From: Palaemon carinicauda
Lineage: Eukaryota; Arthropoda; Malacostraca; Decapoda; Palaemonidae
Length of the DNA stretch: 64,000 bases
Direction of reading: 5' to 3'
Assembly (NCBI RefSeq): GCF_036898095.1
Contig: NC_090744.1
Location: 5,146,337-5,210,336, forward strand
In this document: positions 47,740 to 58,444 of the stretch, piece after piece
Layout: every line of letters begins with the position of its first letter
Numbering within the stretch: position 1 is the stretch's first letter
Position numbers and translations under genes: made by a program
The notes under the pieces: model-generated
What the model saw: only the letters and a program-made list of their open reading frames with translations
The model's database searches: none
What the model was told of the DNA's origin: nothing

Positions 47740-48560
47740 AATTTTTATCCAACTGTTTGCGTTTGAATACAAGGGCCTAATGATCAACACGGTCAAAGGC
47801 AGCACTAAAATCAAGGCTAATCATACGAATTTCCTGGCCACAATCAAGGGATTTCTGTATAGCATTTGAAATTGTAAGAAGGGCATCACATCCTCCAAGG
47901 CCTTTACAAAAACCTATTGCAAACTAGGGAACGGATTATTAGCTTTAGCATATATATTTAAACGTTATGCCAAAAGACGTTCCAAAACTTTAAATAATAT
48001 GGAAGTTATGGAAATTGGACTGTAATCAGCCAGGCTAGATGTACCACAAACACATTTACCTAATTTATGGAAAAAAAAACGGGTTCTTTAATAAAAGATT
48101 AAGAAAATATGCAATTAGGGTCTACATCTCCATAAGCATCCAGGTCCATCAACAGATCTTTAATTTTACGAGATCTATAAGCTAAACTAGTTAGTTTAGA
48201 CTTAGGAAAACAGGAATGAGGAAGTTAAAGTTTTTCATAACTGTTTACTGTCAAACACATCAGTCAAAAGGGTTGCCTTTTCCTTAGGACAGTGAGTGAC
48301 ATAGCCATCTGGTTTAAGTAAAGGAGGAACTTGCATTTACACCAAAGTGCGCAGATTTATTGTACCTGATTGTACCAGAAAGGGTTTCTTTTATCATATT
48401 CTTTTTCAGTTGAAGCCTAAACTCTCTTACCAATAGAGACGCCCCCTCCTCTTCCAAATAAGCACGTCTATAATCATTATTGAACCAGGGTCTTGTCTTT
48501 TCAATTGGGACTTTATCACACGAGGGAGGTTAAACCAATCAATATTGTTGCAGAGATAAC
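47740..48560 (-). pseudogene. Jockey-like LINE RT remnant
   Basis: Minus-strand frames carry, in order, 'IKETLSGTIR', 'GKCVCGTSSLADYSPISI' (the conserved YRPISI region), 'KVLERLLA', 'GLGGCDALLTISNAIQ' and 'RMISLDFSAAFDRVDH' (RT motif A with its catalytic Asp), followed by TAG. Several stops and frame changes separate these. Motifs B and C are absent: the match ends near 47740, shortly before a (GA)n tract. A non-functional fossil of a LINE different from the one at 4-5 kb. Confidence 0.85.
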
Positions 48561-48640
48561 CTCTTCTTGTTAAAATGTTGAAAATAACACGCAAATTAGG
48601 AAACATACATAAACTTATTTGCAGTATACACACATTACAC

Positions 48641-48743
<103 letters not shown>

Positions 48744-48996
48744 GGTGAAACACTGGAGAATTTACAACCACATATGATAACTTTCTTTAAACTGTAAACC
48801 CTCATGCACCAGCTTTGCACGAGGCCAAGTTACAGAACTGGGAAACAAACTTACTTAAGAGACATCTGCCGTTTACCTTTGATTCAAACTATATTTCCTG
48901 CACCGATTCTTTTGGGGGTGATGCCACACGGGTTCACAAAGACTCAATTAAAAGTTTGACATATATTTAATATTCAAAGTACACAAACAAAAATCA

Positions 48997-49170
48997 TGAG
49001 ATATTTTGTATACTTAACTGTCTAACTATTGTTATTCTCCGAAGTAATATTCATATAACTGTTAAGCTAATTATTGCTGTAATAGTTCTTAACTGCTATT
49101 GCTGTTAACTATCATAATCATTGTTTACTTCCTGTATATACTATTCTCAGTATTCAGTACTGAACTGTAT
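48997..49170 (+). repeat. Truncated 5' LTR of the nested element
   Basis: 174 bp starting 'tgagatattttgtatac' and ending 'gaactgtat'. It aligns without length change to 50760-50933. The last 64 bp of the LTR are missing and integrase coding sequence follows at 49171, so one deletion removed the LTR end through most of pol. Confidence 0.92.
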
Positions 49171-50310
49171 GGTAACCGTTTGGGTATTACTAAAAATGGA
49201 ATTCTGTGTTATATAAATTATAAAGGAAGACGCTTACAAGAACATCCCTATGGCGTGAAAGAAGAGTGGCTACCTGTAATACCTAAAGATATGAGACTCT
49301 ATGCACTTCAAATGATTCATGACAGTCCAATGAGTGGTCACATGGGTCGTGATCGAACATGGGAAAGAGCTCGGAAGAGTTTCTGGTGGCCTCGCATGAA
49401 GGCAGATGTCCATGCACATGTCAGTAAATGTGAAGCATGTGGGAGTAACAAAAGATCGAAGCATCCAGGGAAGGCCCCTTTTCAGAACCGCGAGCTCCCG
49501 GAATACGTGAATGAACAAGTGCAAGTTGATTTCATGGGTCCGTTTCCAATTTCATCCTCACATCCATATCGTTATATCCTTCAAATGCAAGATATTTTGA
49601 CTCGCTATGTTGTTTTGGTACCTCTTGAGGATTGTTCAGCAAAAACAGCAGTGGATACTCTAGTTGAAAGATGGATTTGCATGTTTGGGGTGTCCCGTGT
49701 CATAATGTCGGACAGAGGATCACATTTTATGGCTGATATCTTCAAGGCAATGTGTAACATGTTTGGAATTAAGCAGGATTTTGGGTCTCCTTACCATCCA
49801 AGAAGTCAGGCCCAGGTAGAACGTCAAAATCAATTATTAGACAACGTTTGTTGCATGTGGCACAATAATATGGATCTTTGGCCTGAAATGATACCCAGGG
49901 TACAGTTCTCTCACAATACAGCTGTAAATACTACGACTACATTTACTCCACATGAGCTCGTCTATGGGACTCCGGCTCGACGTCCAGAAGAGATTCTAAA
50001 AAAGGAAACTTCCAAAGAGGAGGATTATCAACCGGGCTCTTTGGGTAATGCAGCAATCGCAGAAAGATTTGTGAGAGAGAAAGTAGATAAAATTGAGAAA
50101 ACTATTAAGGTCGTACGGAACAACACTGCAATGGCACAACAAATTAGGAATAACCAGCGAAAGTCTTACGGCAAAGCTTTCAAAGTTGGAGATTTGGTTC
50201 GATTGAAGTTATCGACAGCTGAGAGACGCCGTTGTGGAGGTGGTAAACTTGCACCATATCTTTCAAAGAAATATAGTTATAGAAATACTTCGTGGTGGCT
50301 GGACGTATAA
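49099..50310 (+). CDS. Gypsy-type integrase with LTR-encoded N-terminus
   Basis: A 403-residue open frame. Residues 1-24 come from the truncated LTR and are strongly hydrophobic ('MLLTIIIIVYFLYILF'). The rest is integrase, which inserts retroelement DNA. An HHCC zinc-binding domain (His74, His81, Cys111, Cys114) is followed by the DDE core: Asp144 in 'QVDFMGPF', Asp205 in 'SDRGSHF' and Glu241 in 'VERQNQ', the 35-residue spacing of retroviral-type integrases. 'FKVGDLVRLK' near residue 355 starts the C-terminal domain. The frame leaves the family alignment near 50265-50280; the C-terminus continues in the frame at 50234-50545. All catalytic residues are present, but no partner proteins are encoded. 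The start Met is an accident of the deletion, so expression is doubtful. Confidence 0.85.
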   Translation: MLLTIIIIVYFLYILFSVFSTELYGNRLGITKNGILCYINYKGRRLQEHPYGVKEEWLPVIPKDMRLYALQMIHDSPMSGHMGRDRTWERARKSFWWPRMKADVHAHVSKCEACGSNKRSKHPGKAPFQNRELPEYVNEQVQVDFMGPFPISSSHPYRYILQMQDILTRYVVLVPLEDCSAKTAVDTLVERWICMFGVSRVIMSDRGSHFMADIFKAMCNMFGIKQDFGSPYHPRSQAQVERQNQLLDNVCCMWHNNMDLWPEMIPRVQFSHNTAVNTTTTFTPHELVYGTPARRPEEILKKETSKEEDYQPGSLGNAAIAERFVREKVDKIEKTIKVVRNNTAMAQQIRNNQRKSYGKAFKVGDLVRLKLSTAERRRCGGGKLAPYLSKKYSYRNTSWWLDV

Positions 50311-50545
50311 GTTAACCCCAGCAAAGACAATAACAGACGAAGTAAAGATAAGACATTTTGACGAACTGGAGAAGGCCCTTGTAAGCAATTATTCTTGGGA
50401 AACCGCATTGGCTGATCTTTCAGATGAAGTCATCAGAATAGAGTCAGGGTTTAGGAGTAATTCAGGAGGAATACGTCGGTCTACTCGGGAGCGCCATCCC
50501 CCAAGTCGTTTGCAGGTAGATCCCAGTAAAAGATCCTATGAATAG
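50234..50545 (+). pseudogene. Integrase C-terminal continuation after frameshift
   Basis: The alternate frame contains 'VIEILRGGWTYKLTPA', the expected continuation of the integrase C-terminal SH3/GPY-like domain, then an Arg/Ser-rich tail ('STRERHPPSRLQVDP') and TAG. A single-base change near 50265-50280 separates it from the main frame. Confidence 0.7.
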
Positions 50546-50748
50546 GAAGATGAAGAATTCTGGGATGAATGTTCTAACAGCGAGAATGAGTTAGAAGACG
50601 ATCAGAATTGCTTATGGCAATAATACTCGTCTTGATAAATGCAACATGTTAAATAGCAATTATTTATTTTATGTTATTTCATTCTTGTATTATTTAGTAA
50701 ATTTATTTTATTGATATTCCCGATTTATTCATATAGTGTCTCATAAAT

Positions 50749-50759
50749 AAGAAGGGGAG
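50749..50759 (+). other. Polypurine tract of the nested element
   Basis: 'aagaaggggag' directly precedes the 3' LTR, the site of plus-strand priming in LTR retrotransposons. Confidence 0.75.
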
Positions 50760-50997
50760 TGAGATAGTTTGTATACTTAACTGTCTAACTATTGTTATTC
50801 TCCGAAGTAATATTCATAAAACTGTTAAGCTCATTATTGCTGTAATAGTTCTTAACTGCTATTGCTGTTAACTATCATAATCATTGTTTACTTCCTGTAT
50901 ATACTATTCTCAGTATTCAGTACTGAACTGTATCTTGTACCATGAGTTTTGGATAATAAATACTGAAAGGAACCGCTGTGTTTGTCAAACCATGACT
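50760..50997 (+). repeat. 3' LTR of the nested element
   Basis: 238 bp, starting 'tgagatagtttgtatac', with an AATAAA-type polyadenylation motif in 'ggataataaatac' and ending 'aaaccatgact' before the ATCA duplication. The end does not match the usual CA dinucleotide, so the exact terminus may be off by a few bases. Confidence 0.85.
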
Positions 50998-51641
50998 ATC
51001 ATCAGAGTTACGTTTAAGAGCGAACATTGACATTACCACAAATGAACAAAATTTACGTTACTTGATAAAAAATTAAACAAATATCAAACGGGGTTACAGA
51101 GTATTCTTATAAGAATATTGCTGCAATGATGCGATGGTTCACGAGGTGATGATGGTCGGATTCAGGAGAATATCTTCTAATTACTTGCCTTTTGGAGCCC
51201 GCTGGTAGAAGCCCGGCCGCGTCACATTTACAAATTTGCAAGGGTTACGTAACAAACATAAAGTGATTTAATTGTAACCCAACATACAAAAAAAAGGGGG
51301 TTTCGTCCAGAAGGCAAGTTTAAATTACTGGCATGTGCCCTTACAATAATCAAACAATATATATAATCTCCACAGGAAGAAGTTTGACAACAATGGGATG
51401 ATACGTCATTTTATCTGATCTAGATGGATAAAATTTGCAAGAAAGTTAGCTTATTACTTTAAATATTATTATACTAATTCATACAAACTCATTGATAGTT
51501 AATATAATAAAATTACTTCTGTGGAGTAAAATAATCAAATTTAAACACATATTCATAGAATCTGGGAAATACATTAGAAAACAAATACTCGTAAAACTAA
51601 GAATATTTTTATTCAAGGGGAATAAATGTAAATTTTTGACA

Positions 51642-51653
51642 TTCTCCCCCAAG
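51642..51653 (-). other. BEL polypurine tract
   Basis: The minus strand reads 'cttgggggagaa' immediately before the TGTCAAAA start of the 3' LTR. Confidence 0.75.
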
Positions 51654-51711
51654 AAGAATCATAATTAGAAATAATGCAACTGTACCCAAAATTCTAAATC
51701 AAAACATACAC

Positions 51712-52991
51712 TTAGAGTACATTCATAGAAATTAAATCCTCTCTCTCTTGGTCACAGTGGATTTCTGCTGCACGCCGAGGTCTCGCATCATTCAGAGGCA
51801 CACTATCTGGCTCCTGAGTTTCAACACTATCAAATTCCCTCTCAGGTACCTCCAGAAGTACGATCCTCGTGATTGATCTCATGTATAGTTTATTATTCAC
51901 TTTCACTTCTACAGACCTAATCCCACCATCAGACGACGGAAACAGCTGGGTTATCTTACCCAAGGAGAGGAGGGATCTATAGCCTTTACCCAGATGATCT
52001 TCTAAGTCTACCATCACTATGTCCCCAACTTTCACATTTGCAGAGAGATTATTACTAGAGTTATTATGTCTCTCTCAAGGACACTAAAAAGTCTCTTTTC
52101 CAAGAGTTCTCAAATTTCCTTAGCACTGATGACAGTCTCAAATATTGTGCTCTAAGATCACTTGAACTCGTGAAATCTGGGTCATCATTTGCTAAATTGT
52201 TAAGAAGGGAAATACAAACATTTCTCCCATAAAGTAACATGGAGGGAATCAAAGCCTCACAATCTCTATCAGAGGAGAGATAAGTCAGTGGTCGAGAATT
52301 TATCACAGCTTGAAACTCAACAAGTAGAGTTCTCAGCTCTTCAAAGGATACACGTTTGTGATACAAAGCCTTGGACAAACATCCCTTTAGAACACCAACA
52401 AGACGTTCATAAAAGCCTCCAGACCAGGGGGCTCGCGGTGTAATGGACTTCCAATAACACCATTTCCTTCAAGGTATGACCTTACCTCTGGTTCCTCCAT
52501 AATTTCTTTCAGGAAATTATTAAATCCAACAAAATCCCGACCATTGTCAGATATAATCAGACTCGGCAGAGAATGATATGCTACAAAGCGTCGAAAAGCC
52601 AGTAGGAAATCTGAAGCAGTCATGGAATGAGTCAATTCAAAATGAACTGCCCTGCTCGTAGTAAAGGTAAATACACACACAAAGACCTTCTCCTCCAAAC
52701 CAGTCTCATGATCAAAAATATTAATAGCACCAGTATAATCAACTCCTATTGATTGGAACGGTCTATCATATCTCACAACTTTTTCTTAGTTAACTTCTGA
52801 CACAAAACACACTTTGACAGAATCGATTTGATTACTTGACGTGCTTTAGGTACCCAAAAGGTTTCTCTCAACAATACCAGTACAGAATTGACACCACAAT
52901 GGTGATTATGTCTATGCAAATGTTCATCTATCAATACTGTTAAATAACTTCTGGAAGGCAATAACATTGGGCACTGAGTATCATAAGACAT
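51712..52991 (-). pseudogene. BEL/Pao integrase, broken
   Basis: Four frames in order: 52991-52773 with an HHCC zinc segment ('HLHRHNHHCG' and 'CVLCQKLT'); 52776-52387 with the rve core, first Asp in 'SIGVDYTGAI' and second Asp in 'IISDNGRDF'; then a frameshift near 52440, so the Glu-bearing segment lies in another frame; 52378-52064 with 'ALIPSMLLYGR'; and 52035-51712 with the C-terminal domain typical of this clade ('FPSSDGGIRSVEVKV'). At least three frame changes. Confidence 0.88.
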
Positions 52992-53000
52992 GGAAGCGTT

Positions 53001-54924
53001 TTACATGCGACCCTGAGACCTTATTAGGTCTTCCTCATCAACAAATAAGTTTAACTGATTACACAAATTCTTAATATCCATGGACACTCCATGTGAATTC
53101 TTATCACAGAGGTACATTCTGGTAGTAGAAAAATGTTGCTTCTGTTCAAGGAAGACAAGTGCCTTCATTTCGTTAACAACAAACTTAGAACCTTTACTGC
53201 ACTTACTAAGAAAGAGCAAAATTGACCTCATGATACGTTTAAGCTTACTTAAATTACTGTAACGTGAGATGTCAATTAATGGGGCTGGAGGTTGTACAAA
53301 CTTAGGTTCTGAAAAAATTTCATTAACATGCACAGTTTCTGTAGCTAAAGATTGCGGGTAATCACCAGTTAAAAGCCATTTTAAACCATTCCACCACAAG
53401 GAATTTTGCGATAAATCTTTACTATTACTACTTCTGGATAAAATATCAGCTGGATTATCCTTAGAGAGGGTATACCGTAGGGGAAACTTGAACTCATTAA
53501 TTTCAGTGACTGTTTCGTACATAAGGAATTTTACTATTATTGTTCTTCACCCAACAAATGGAAACCATGGAGTCACTCCAGAGAGTGCAAGAACTCAATC
53601 TTAAATCTTCATTCTCCATTAATCTTCCAGCAAGTTTCGTACCCAAGGACAAGGCTGTCAATTCCAAACGCGGAATAGTCTGATTAGGGTTTGGTGCCAC
53701 TTTACACTTACTGACCAGTAAATTGCTTACACTTCTCTTGGAATCAGTCACATATGCAGCAGCTCCATATGCCTTGTTAGAGGCATCACAAAATACATGT
53801 AAGTGGGAACATTCAGGATGTACAACAAACCTAGGAAACCTTAAACTTTCTACATTTCTAAAACACTTACAAATTTCTTCAAACCTTGAACAGAATGATT
53901 CCGGCAAAGGGTCATCCAACCCGTAGTTATTCCACAAACACTTCAGAAAATATTTACCTCTCACCTGTATTGGTGACAATAATCCTAGAGGATCAAACAT
54001 CCGAGCTACTACTGATAAAACCTTTCGTTTGGTTAAAGGTCCTTTATGCTCAAAATTTACTTCCTTTAGTGACATCTCATCTTGTGCTAGATACCACTCT
54101 AAACCCGAAACGTTTACTCTTTCTTTGCTAACGTCTATGGTTCTGTTGAACTCTGAATCATTACTGACCCATTCTTGTAGAGGCATATTAGCGTCTTCAA
54201 GAATCTCACTTATTACTGGATACTCATCCATCAAGACTGACACATCCTTGTAAGTTTTACTAAAATTATCTACATAGAAATTTTTCATCAGAGATGATGC
54301 AAGAGGATTATCATGTAAAGATAAATGATGCAAGAGGGTTTTCTGCAAGAGAAAGGGCAAGCACGTAGCTCCAAAACAAACTACACAAAACCTGTAAGTT
54401 ACAGTTGACTTCAAATCTGAGGGATCAGTTATCCATAGAAATCTGCAATAATCACGACAATCAGGTGAGATGCTTATCCTTAAAAAGGCTTTACTGATAT
54501 CTGAAATCACAGCTACTGGGTTTGTACGGAAACTCAACAGGGCATCGAAAAGTTTAGTAGTTAATGAAGGACCAGTTAATAAACAATCATTTAAGGAAAG
54601 TTCTAATTTAGTCTTTGAAGAAGCATTAAAAACTATTCGAATGGGAGTAGTTTCGGAATCCTTCAATAGAGCATGATGGGGTAAAAAATACCCGATAATA
54701 GGGGAACCTGTAGGAATTAATTCTATAAACCCAGACTGAACGTAATCTTTGATAATCTTATCATATCTAGCATACAAGGAGGGGTCAGATTCAAATCTAT
54801 GTAACAAGGAATTTAATTGACCAATGGCTATTCTATAGTTAACAGGCGGTCTACTTTCGTCTTTAAATGGTAAGGACACTTCATATTTATTGTCAACCCT
54901 TTTAACTTTATCCTTAAAACACAT
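53001..54924 (-). pseudogene. BEL/Pao reverse transcriptase-RNase H, mutated active site
   Basis: A long frame (54924-53503, 473 residues) begins with 'DNKYEVSLPFKDES' and has 'RIVFNASSKT', 'VISDISKAFLRI' (motif A region) and, at 54276-54265, 'YVDN' where the family has the catalytic YVDD. The second Asp is replaced by Asn. The RNase H-like part follows: 'VFCDASNKAYGAAAYV', 'IPRLELTALSLG' and 'LWSDSMVSICWV' supply Asp, Glu and Asp. The connection 'KDNPADILSRS' continues in another frame (53522-53001). The frame is the same as the upstream protease, separated by one TAA at 55078-55080. Confidence 0.92.
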
Positions 54925-55077
54925 AACTGATTCTCTTTCTTCAGGACTAATTTCAGATTGACGAATACCAACACTTTCTAAATCCCATAATCTTCTAACT
55001 TCACAACAAGAATTAATAGGAATTTCCTCTACTTCTATTCTGGAACAACATACATTTGATGTAGTAATCTCATTAGA

Positions 55078-55560
55078 TTATACGTCGTCATAAGACCAAC
55101 TAGGAAGGGGTCCAAAAATTAGTGCACCACCAGAACTATTCAATATCTGTATTCCAGAGCAAATTTGACTGTTCTGAATGAATTTTCCATAATAATCAGC
55201 CCCAATGACTAATTCTATACCATTTACTTCATCTGAATTTAAATCATTATCTGCTAATTTTATGCCTTTACTCGTCAAGAACGCAGCTGACTTACATAAT
55301 CCTAGAGAATAAATTCTGGAATTAACTCTATCGAATGAAATGGCATTAATGACAGTACGAATTTTACCTAGTCTCACCACAACTCTTACTATATCACATT
55401 CAACGTCCATGGCATCACTGCCAAATGGTTTTACCTTTAAGGCTACCGTTGCTATGGACGATAGATTAAGCTTATGGGCTAATTCCGTCGCAATAAACGT
55501 TCTTTGCGCAACAGAATCAAAGAGTGCTCTCTCAAAGGAACGATGTCCATTGCCTGACAA
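55078..55560 (-). pseudogene. BEL/Pao aspartic protease (DUF1758-like)
   Basis: 160 residues. 'RALFDSVAQRTFIATELAHK' is the active-site region; the usual Asp-Ser-Gly reads Asp-Ser-Val here (Asp codon at 55516-55518). 'ELVIGADYYGKFI' near the end is the conserved second half of the domain. The TAA at 55078 separates it from the RT in the same frame. The Gly loss suggests an inactive enzyme. Confidence 0.82.
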
Positions 55561-56916
55561 TTACGCTAGCAGTAGGAAGAGCAGTCGAAACAGAAATCTT
55601 ATTATTCTGAGAATGATCAATTCCCAAAGAAGCAGTCATAACTACGGGGGAATCACCTTTACTAACAGCACCTTTGGAATCCTTATTAGGACACCCAAAG
55701 TTAACATTTGATTGACTAACAGCACCTTTGGGATCCTTATTAGGACACCCAAAGTTAACATTTGATTTACTAACATTAGTACTATTTACACTCAATTTTG
55801 GTGAAGCAGGATTTACAGGGTTTTCTGTTTTCTTACAAATCATCGGGTAATGAGGACCATCACATATTACATTTAGGCTTATTCCTACATTCAGAGAATA
55901 AATGACCTCCTTTGAGGCAAGCAAAATACAATCTTAAACATTTAACTCTATCCCTTCTACTATCAACTGTTTTGAAAGTCTTACAATCGCGAGAAGCATG
56001 GTTCAATGAGCAAAACACACAATTATTGTAACTACTATTACTAGGTTTACTGTTACTTGGTTGTGCTCTCTGCACGTTAGGCACATTTGAGGGAATTACT
56101 TTAGAATAGTTGCCCTGATTCCGTTTTTCTTTTATTAGAATTCTCACCTTTGTGACAAAATTCCATCAATTCACAAACATATTTCAAACCTGAGGAAATT
56201 TGCTTTAAATCAAGAGACATACTATTATGTTTATCAGCTATAGCGTTACGCGTTTCAGGTAATTTCTCGCATATTATACTAGAGAAAAAGGGGTTCATGG
56301 CTTCTACATCTAAATTCAATGTTTTCATCTGTAAAATAATTTTTTTCATAATCCAATTTAAAGGTGTTCAAATCCTCTATTGAATGACTGGGAGAGACTA
56401 AATGTATTAACTTGGACATGAATCTACGTTTCAAGTTTTCCTTATTATCATACTTCTCCTTAAGGGTCTGAATAGCTACTGAATAATTGGCATTAGTGAC
56501 AGGCAAACCTTCTATGGCTTTGAGGGCGTTGTCCCTTAAACTAGCTCTGAGTATAGAAAACTTAATTATATCGGAAATATCCCTACGATCATGAACCAAA
56601 CTGTTGAATATATCCCAAAATGCAAGCCATTGTTCTTCCCCACCGCTAAATTCAGTATCTTAATTTCTGGGAGTTTAGGGGGAAGGAGAGGATTTACGGG
56701 AGCCGGAGGCAAAACGGGCCGTTGATTTCTATCTCTAGCGTCAATGTCGCTCATAGTTTGCTGAGTAGCAGCAATAGCTTTCCTTACACATCTAGTTATT
56801 GCTCTATAACTTCTACATAACTTGTCATATTCACTATCCTGTGAAATAATCGTCACATTCTGTGACCAACAATCTTCAAAACGTCGTAGTCCCTCAGTAA
56901 GACAACGTTCATACAT
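55532..56916 (-). pseudogene. BEL/Pao gag, broken into five frames
   Basis: 56916-56566: N-terminal part with a Pro-rich stretch and 'LPEIKILNLAVG', as in DUF1759 gag domains. 56599-56279: 'VHDRRDISDIIKFSILRASL' and 'ALKAIEGLPVTNANYSVAIQ', the DUF1759 core. 56349-56101: its C-terminal part. 56147-55860: CCHC-like zinc knuckles ('CVFCSLNHASRDC' and 'CLKGGHLFSEC'). 55924-55532: a linker with a duplicated module ('SNVNFGCPNKDPKGAVS' and 'SNVNFGCPNKDSKGAVS'). Each boundary is a frameshift. Function in a living element: capsid and RNA packaging. Confidence 0.85.
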
Positions 56917-57392
56917 TACAAGAGTCGATTTTGGTGTATCGGTATCACCAATGCAGCTATCTGACTAGTCGAGCAAATCTTGTAAGGAAATAATTCCCCC
57001 TTCAATAACTACCTTAATCTTGGACTCCATTATCTCGTTAATGAATCAATAGCAAACTTGAACAAATATCGGAAGATATATGGCAAATTATCGAACCCTG
57101 ATTCAAATATAACATGCACTAAATGCTAGACAATTTGACCACGTGCTCTTAAATACATCTGGTCACGAAACCGAAGTTCAAAAAATGGCAACGAAATTCA
57201 ACAAAATTTCTTCACAGAGTAATTAACGAACAAATAATGTTCCATAAAACAGATTACTTGGTAAAACACTCCAAGTAATTCAATACCTTACCCTGCTCAC
57301 CAAATAACTTTGGACACGTGCCAGCTATCCTAGAATGACTTTGACGCCGACCATCAACCACGTGAACTTTATTGCAATTTATCTTTAACATC

Positions 57393-57412
57393 CAAAAAAA
57401 AAAAAAAAAAAA
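57393..57412. repeat. Poly(A) run in the BEL leader
   Basis: About 20 A's on the plus strand (T's on the element's strand) between the primer-binding site and gag; the copy number is likely unstable. Confidence 0.9.
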
Positions 57413-57443
57413 ATGCTTTGTGAATCGTTATGGCATCCGGTTC

Positions 57444-57459
57444 GTTCGAAGGACCAGAA
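57444..57459 (-). other. BEL primer-binding site, probably tRNA-Tyr
   Basis: A few bases inside the 5' LTR, the minus strand reads 'TGGTCCTTCGAACGAACC'. The first 11 bases are complementary to a tRNA 3' end '...TCGAAGGACCA', as in animal tRNA-Tyr. The tRNA identity is from memory. Confidence 0.6.
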
Positions 57460-57461
57460 AA

Positions 57462-58441
57462 TGTGGTGAAATACTGGGGAATTTACAACCACATATGTTT
57501 ACTTTCTTTAAACTCTAAACCCTCGTGCACCAACTTCGCACGAGGCCAAGTTACATAACTGAGAAACACACTTACGTAAAAGACATTTGCCATTTACCTT
57601 ACCTTTGATTCAAAACTATATTTCTTGCACTAATTCTTTTGGGGTGATGCCACACGGGTTCACACAGACTCAATTGAAAAGTTTGACATAGATTTAATAT
57701 TTAAAGTACACAAACAAAAATCATCAGAGTTACGATAAAGAGCGAACATTAACATTAACACAAATGAGCAAAATTTACGTTACTTGATAAAAATTAAACA
57801 AATATCAAACGGGGTTACAGAGTATTCTTATAAGAACATTGCTGCAATGATGCGATGGTTCACGAGGTGATGATGGCGGTCGGATTCCGGAGAATATCTT
57901 CTAATTACTTGCCTTTTGGAGTTAACTGCTCAAAAAGGCGTAGATTCACCTTTCAACCCTGGAAGAAAACTCAGGAGGAGTATATTGCATAGCACATTTG
58001 TCAGATCTACAAAATTACAGGGTTACGTAACATAACATCAATTTAAAGATAAACATCAAGTGCTCTAATCGTAACCTAACATACACAAAAACAGGGGTTT
58101 CATCCAGAAGGCAAGTTTAAATTACTGGCATGTGCCCTTACAATAATCAAACAATATATTTAATCTCCACAGGAAGAAGTTTGACAACAATGGGATGATA
58201 CGTCATTTTAACTGATTTAGATGGATAAAATTTGCAAGAAAGTTAGCTTATCACTTTAAATATTATCATACTAATTTATACAAACTCATTGATATAGTTA
58301 ATATAATAAAACTACTTCTGTGGAGTAAAATAATCACATTTTAAACATATATTCATAGAAACTGGGAAATACATTAGAAAACGAACACTCTTAAAACTAA
58401 GAATACTTTTATTCAAGGGGAATAAATGTCAATTTTTGACA
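57462..58441 (-). repeat. BEL 5' LTR
   Basis: 980 bp, starting 'tgtggtgaaatactgg' and ending 'caatttttgaca' on the plus strand; TGT...ACA on the element's strand. Longer than the other LTR by about 84 bp, because of a replaced middle segment ('ctgctcaaaaaggcgtagat' ... 'ggaggagtatattgcatagc'). Confidence 0.9.
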
Positions 58442-58444
58442 ATG

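Larger units (their letters stand above)
48997..50997 (+). mobile_element. Nested, internally deleted Ty3/Gypsy-like retrotransposon
   Basis: A 2001-bp insertion in the BEL LTR, flanked by ATCA (48993-48996 and 50998-51001). It has a truncated 5' LTR (48997-49170), an integrase frame, a polypurine tract (50749-50759) and a full 238-bp 3' LTR (50760-50997). Gag, protease, RT and RNase H are deleted. The 4-bp duplication fits Ty3/Gypsy integration. The uninterrupted counterpart in the other BEL LTR ('aaaaatcatcagagtt') confirms the empty site. Confidence 0.93.

Noticed and set aside
48001..48120. Possible host exon near the LINE remnant
   Set aside because: The minus-strand peptides match the expected order of LINE RT segments, so the whole stretch is explained by the retroelement.
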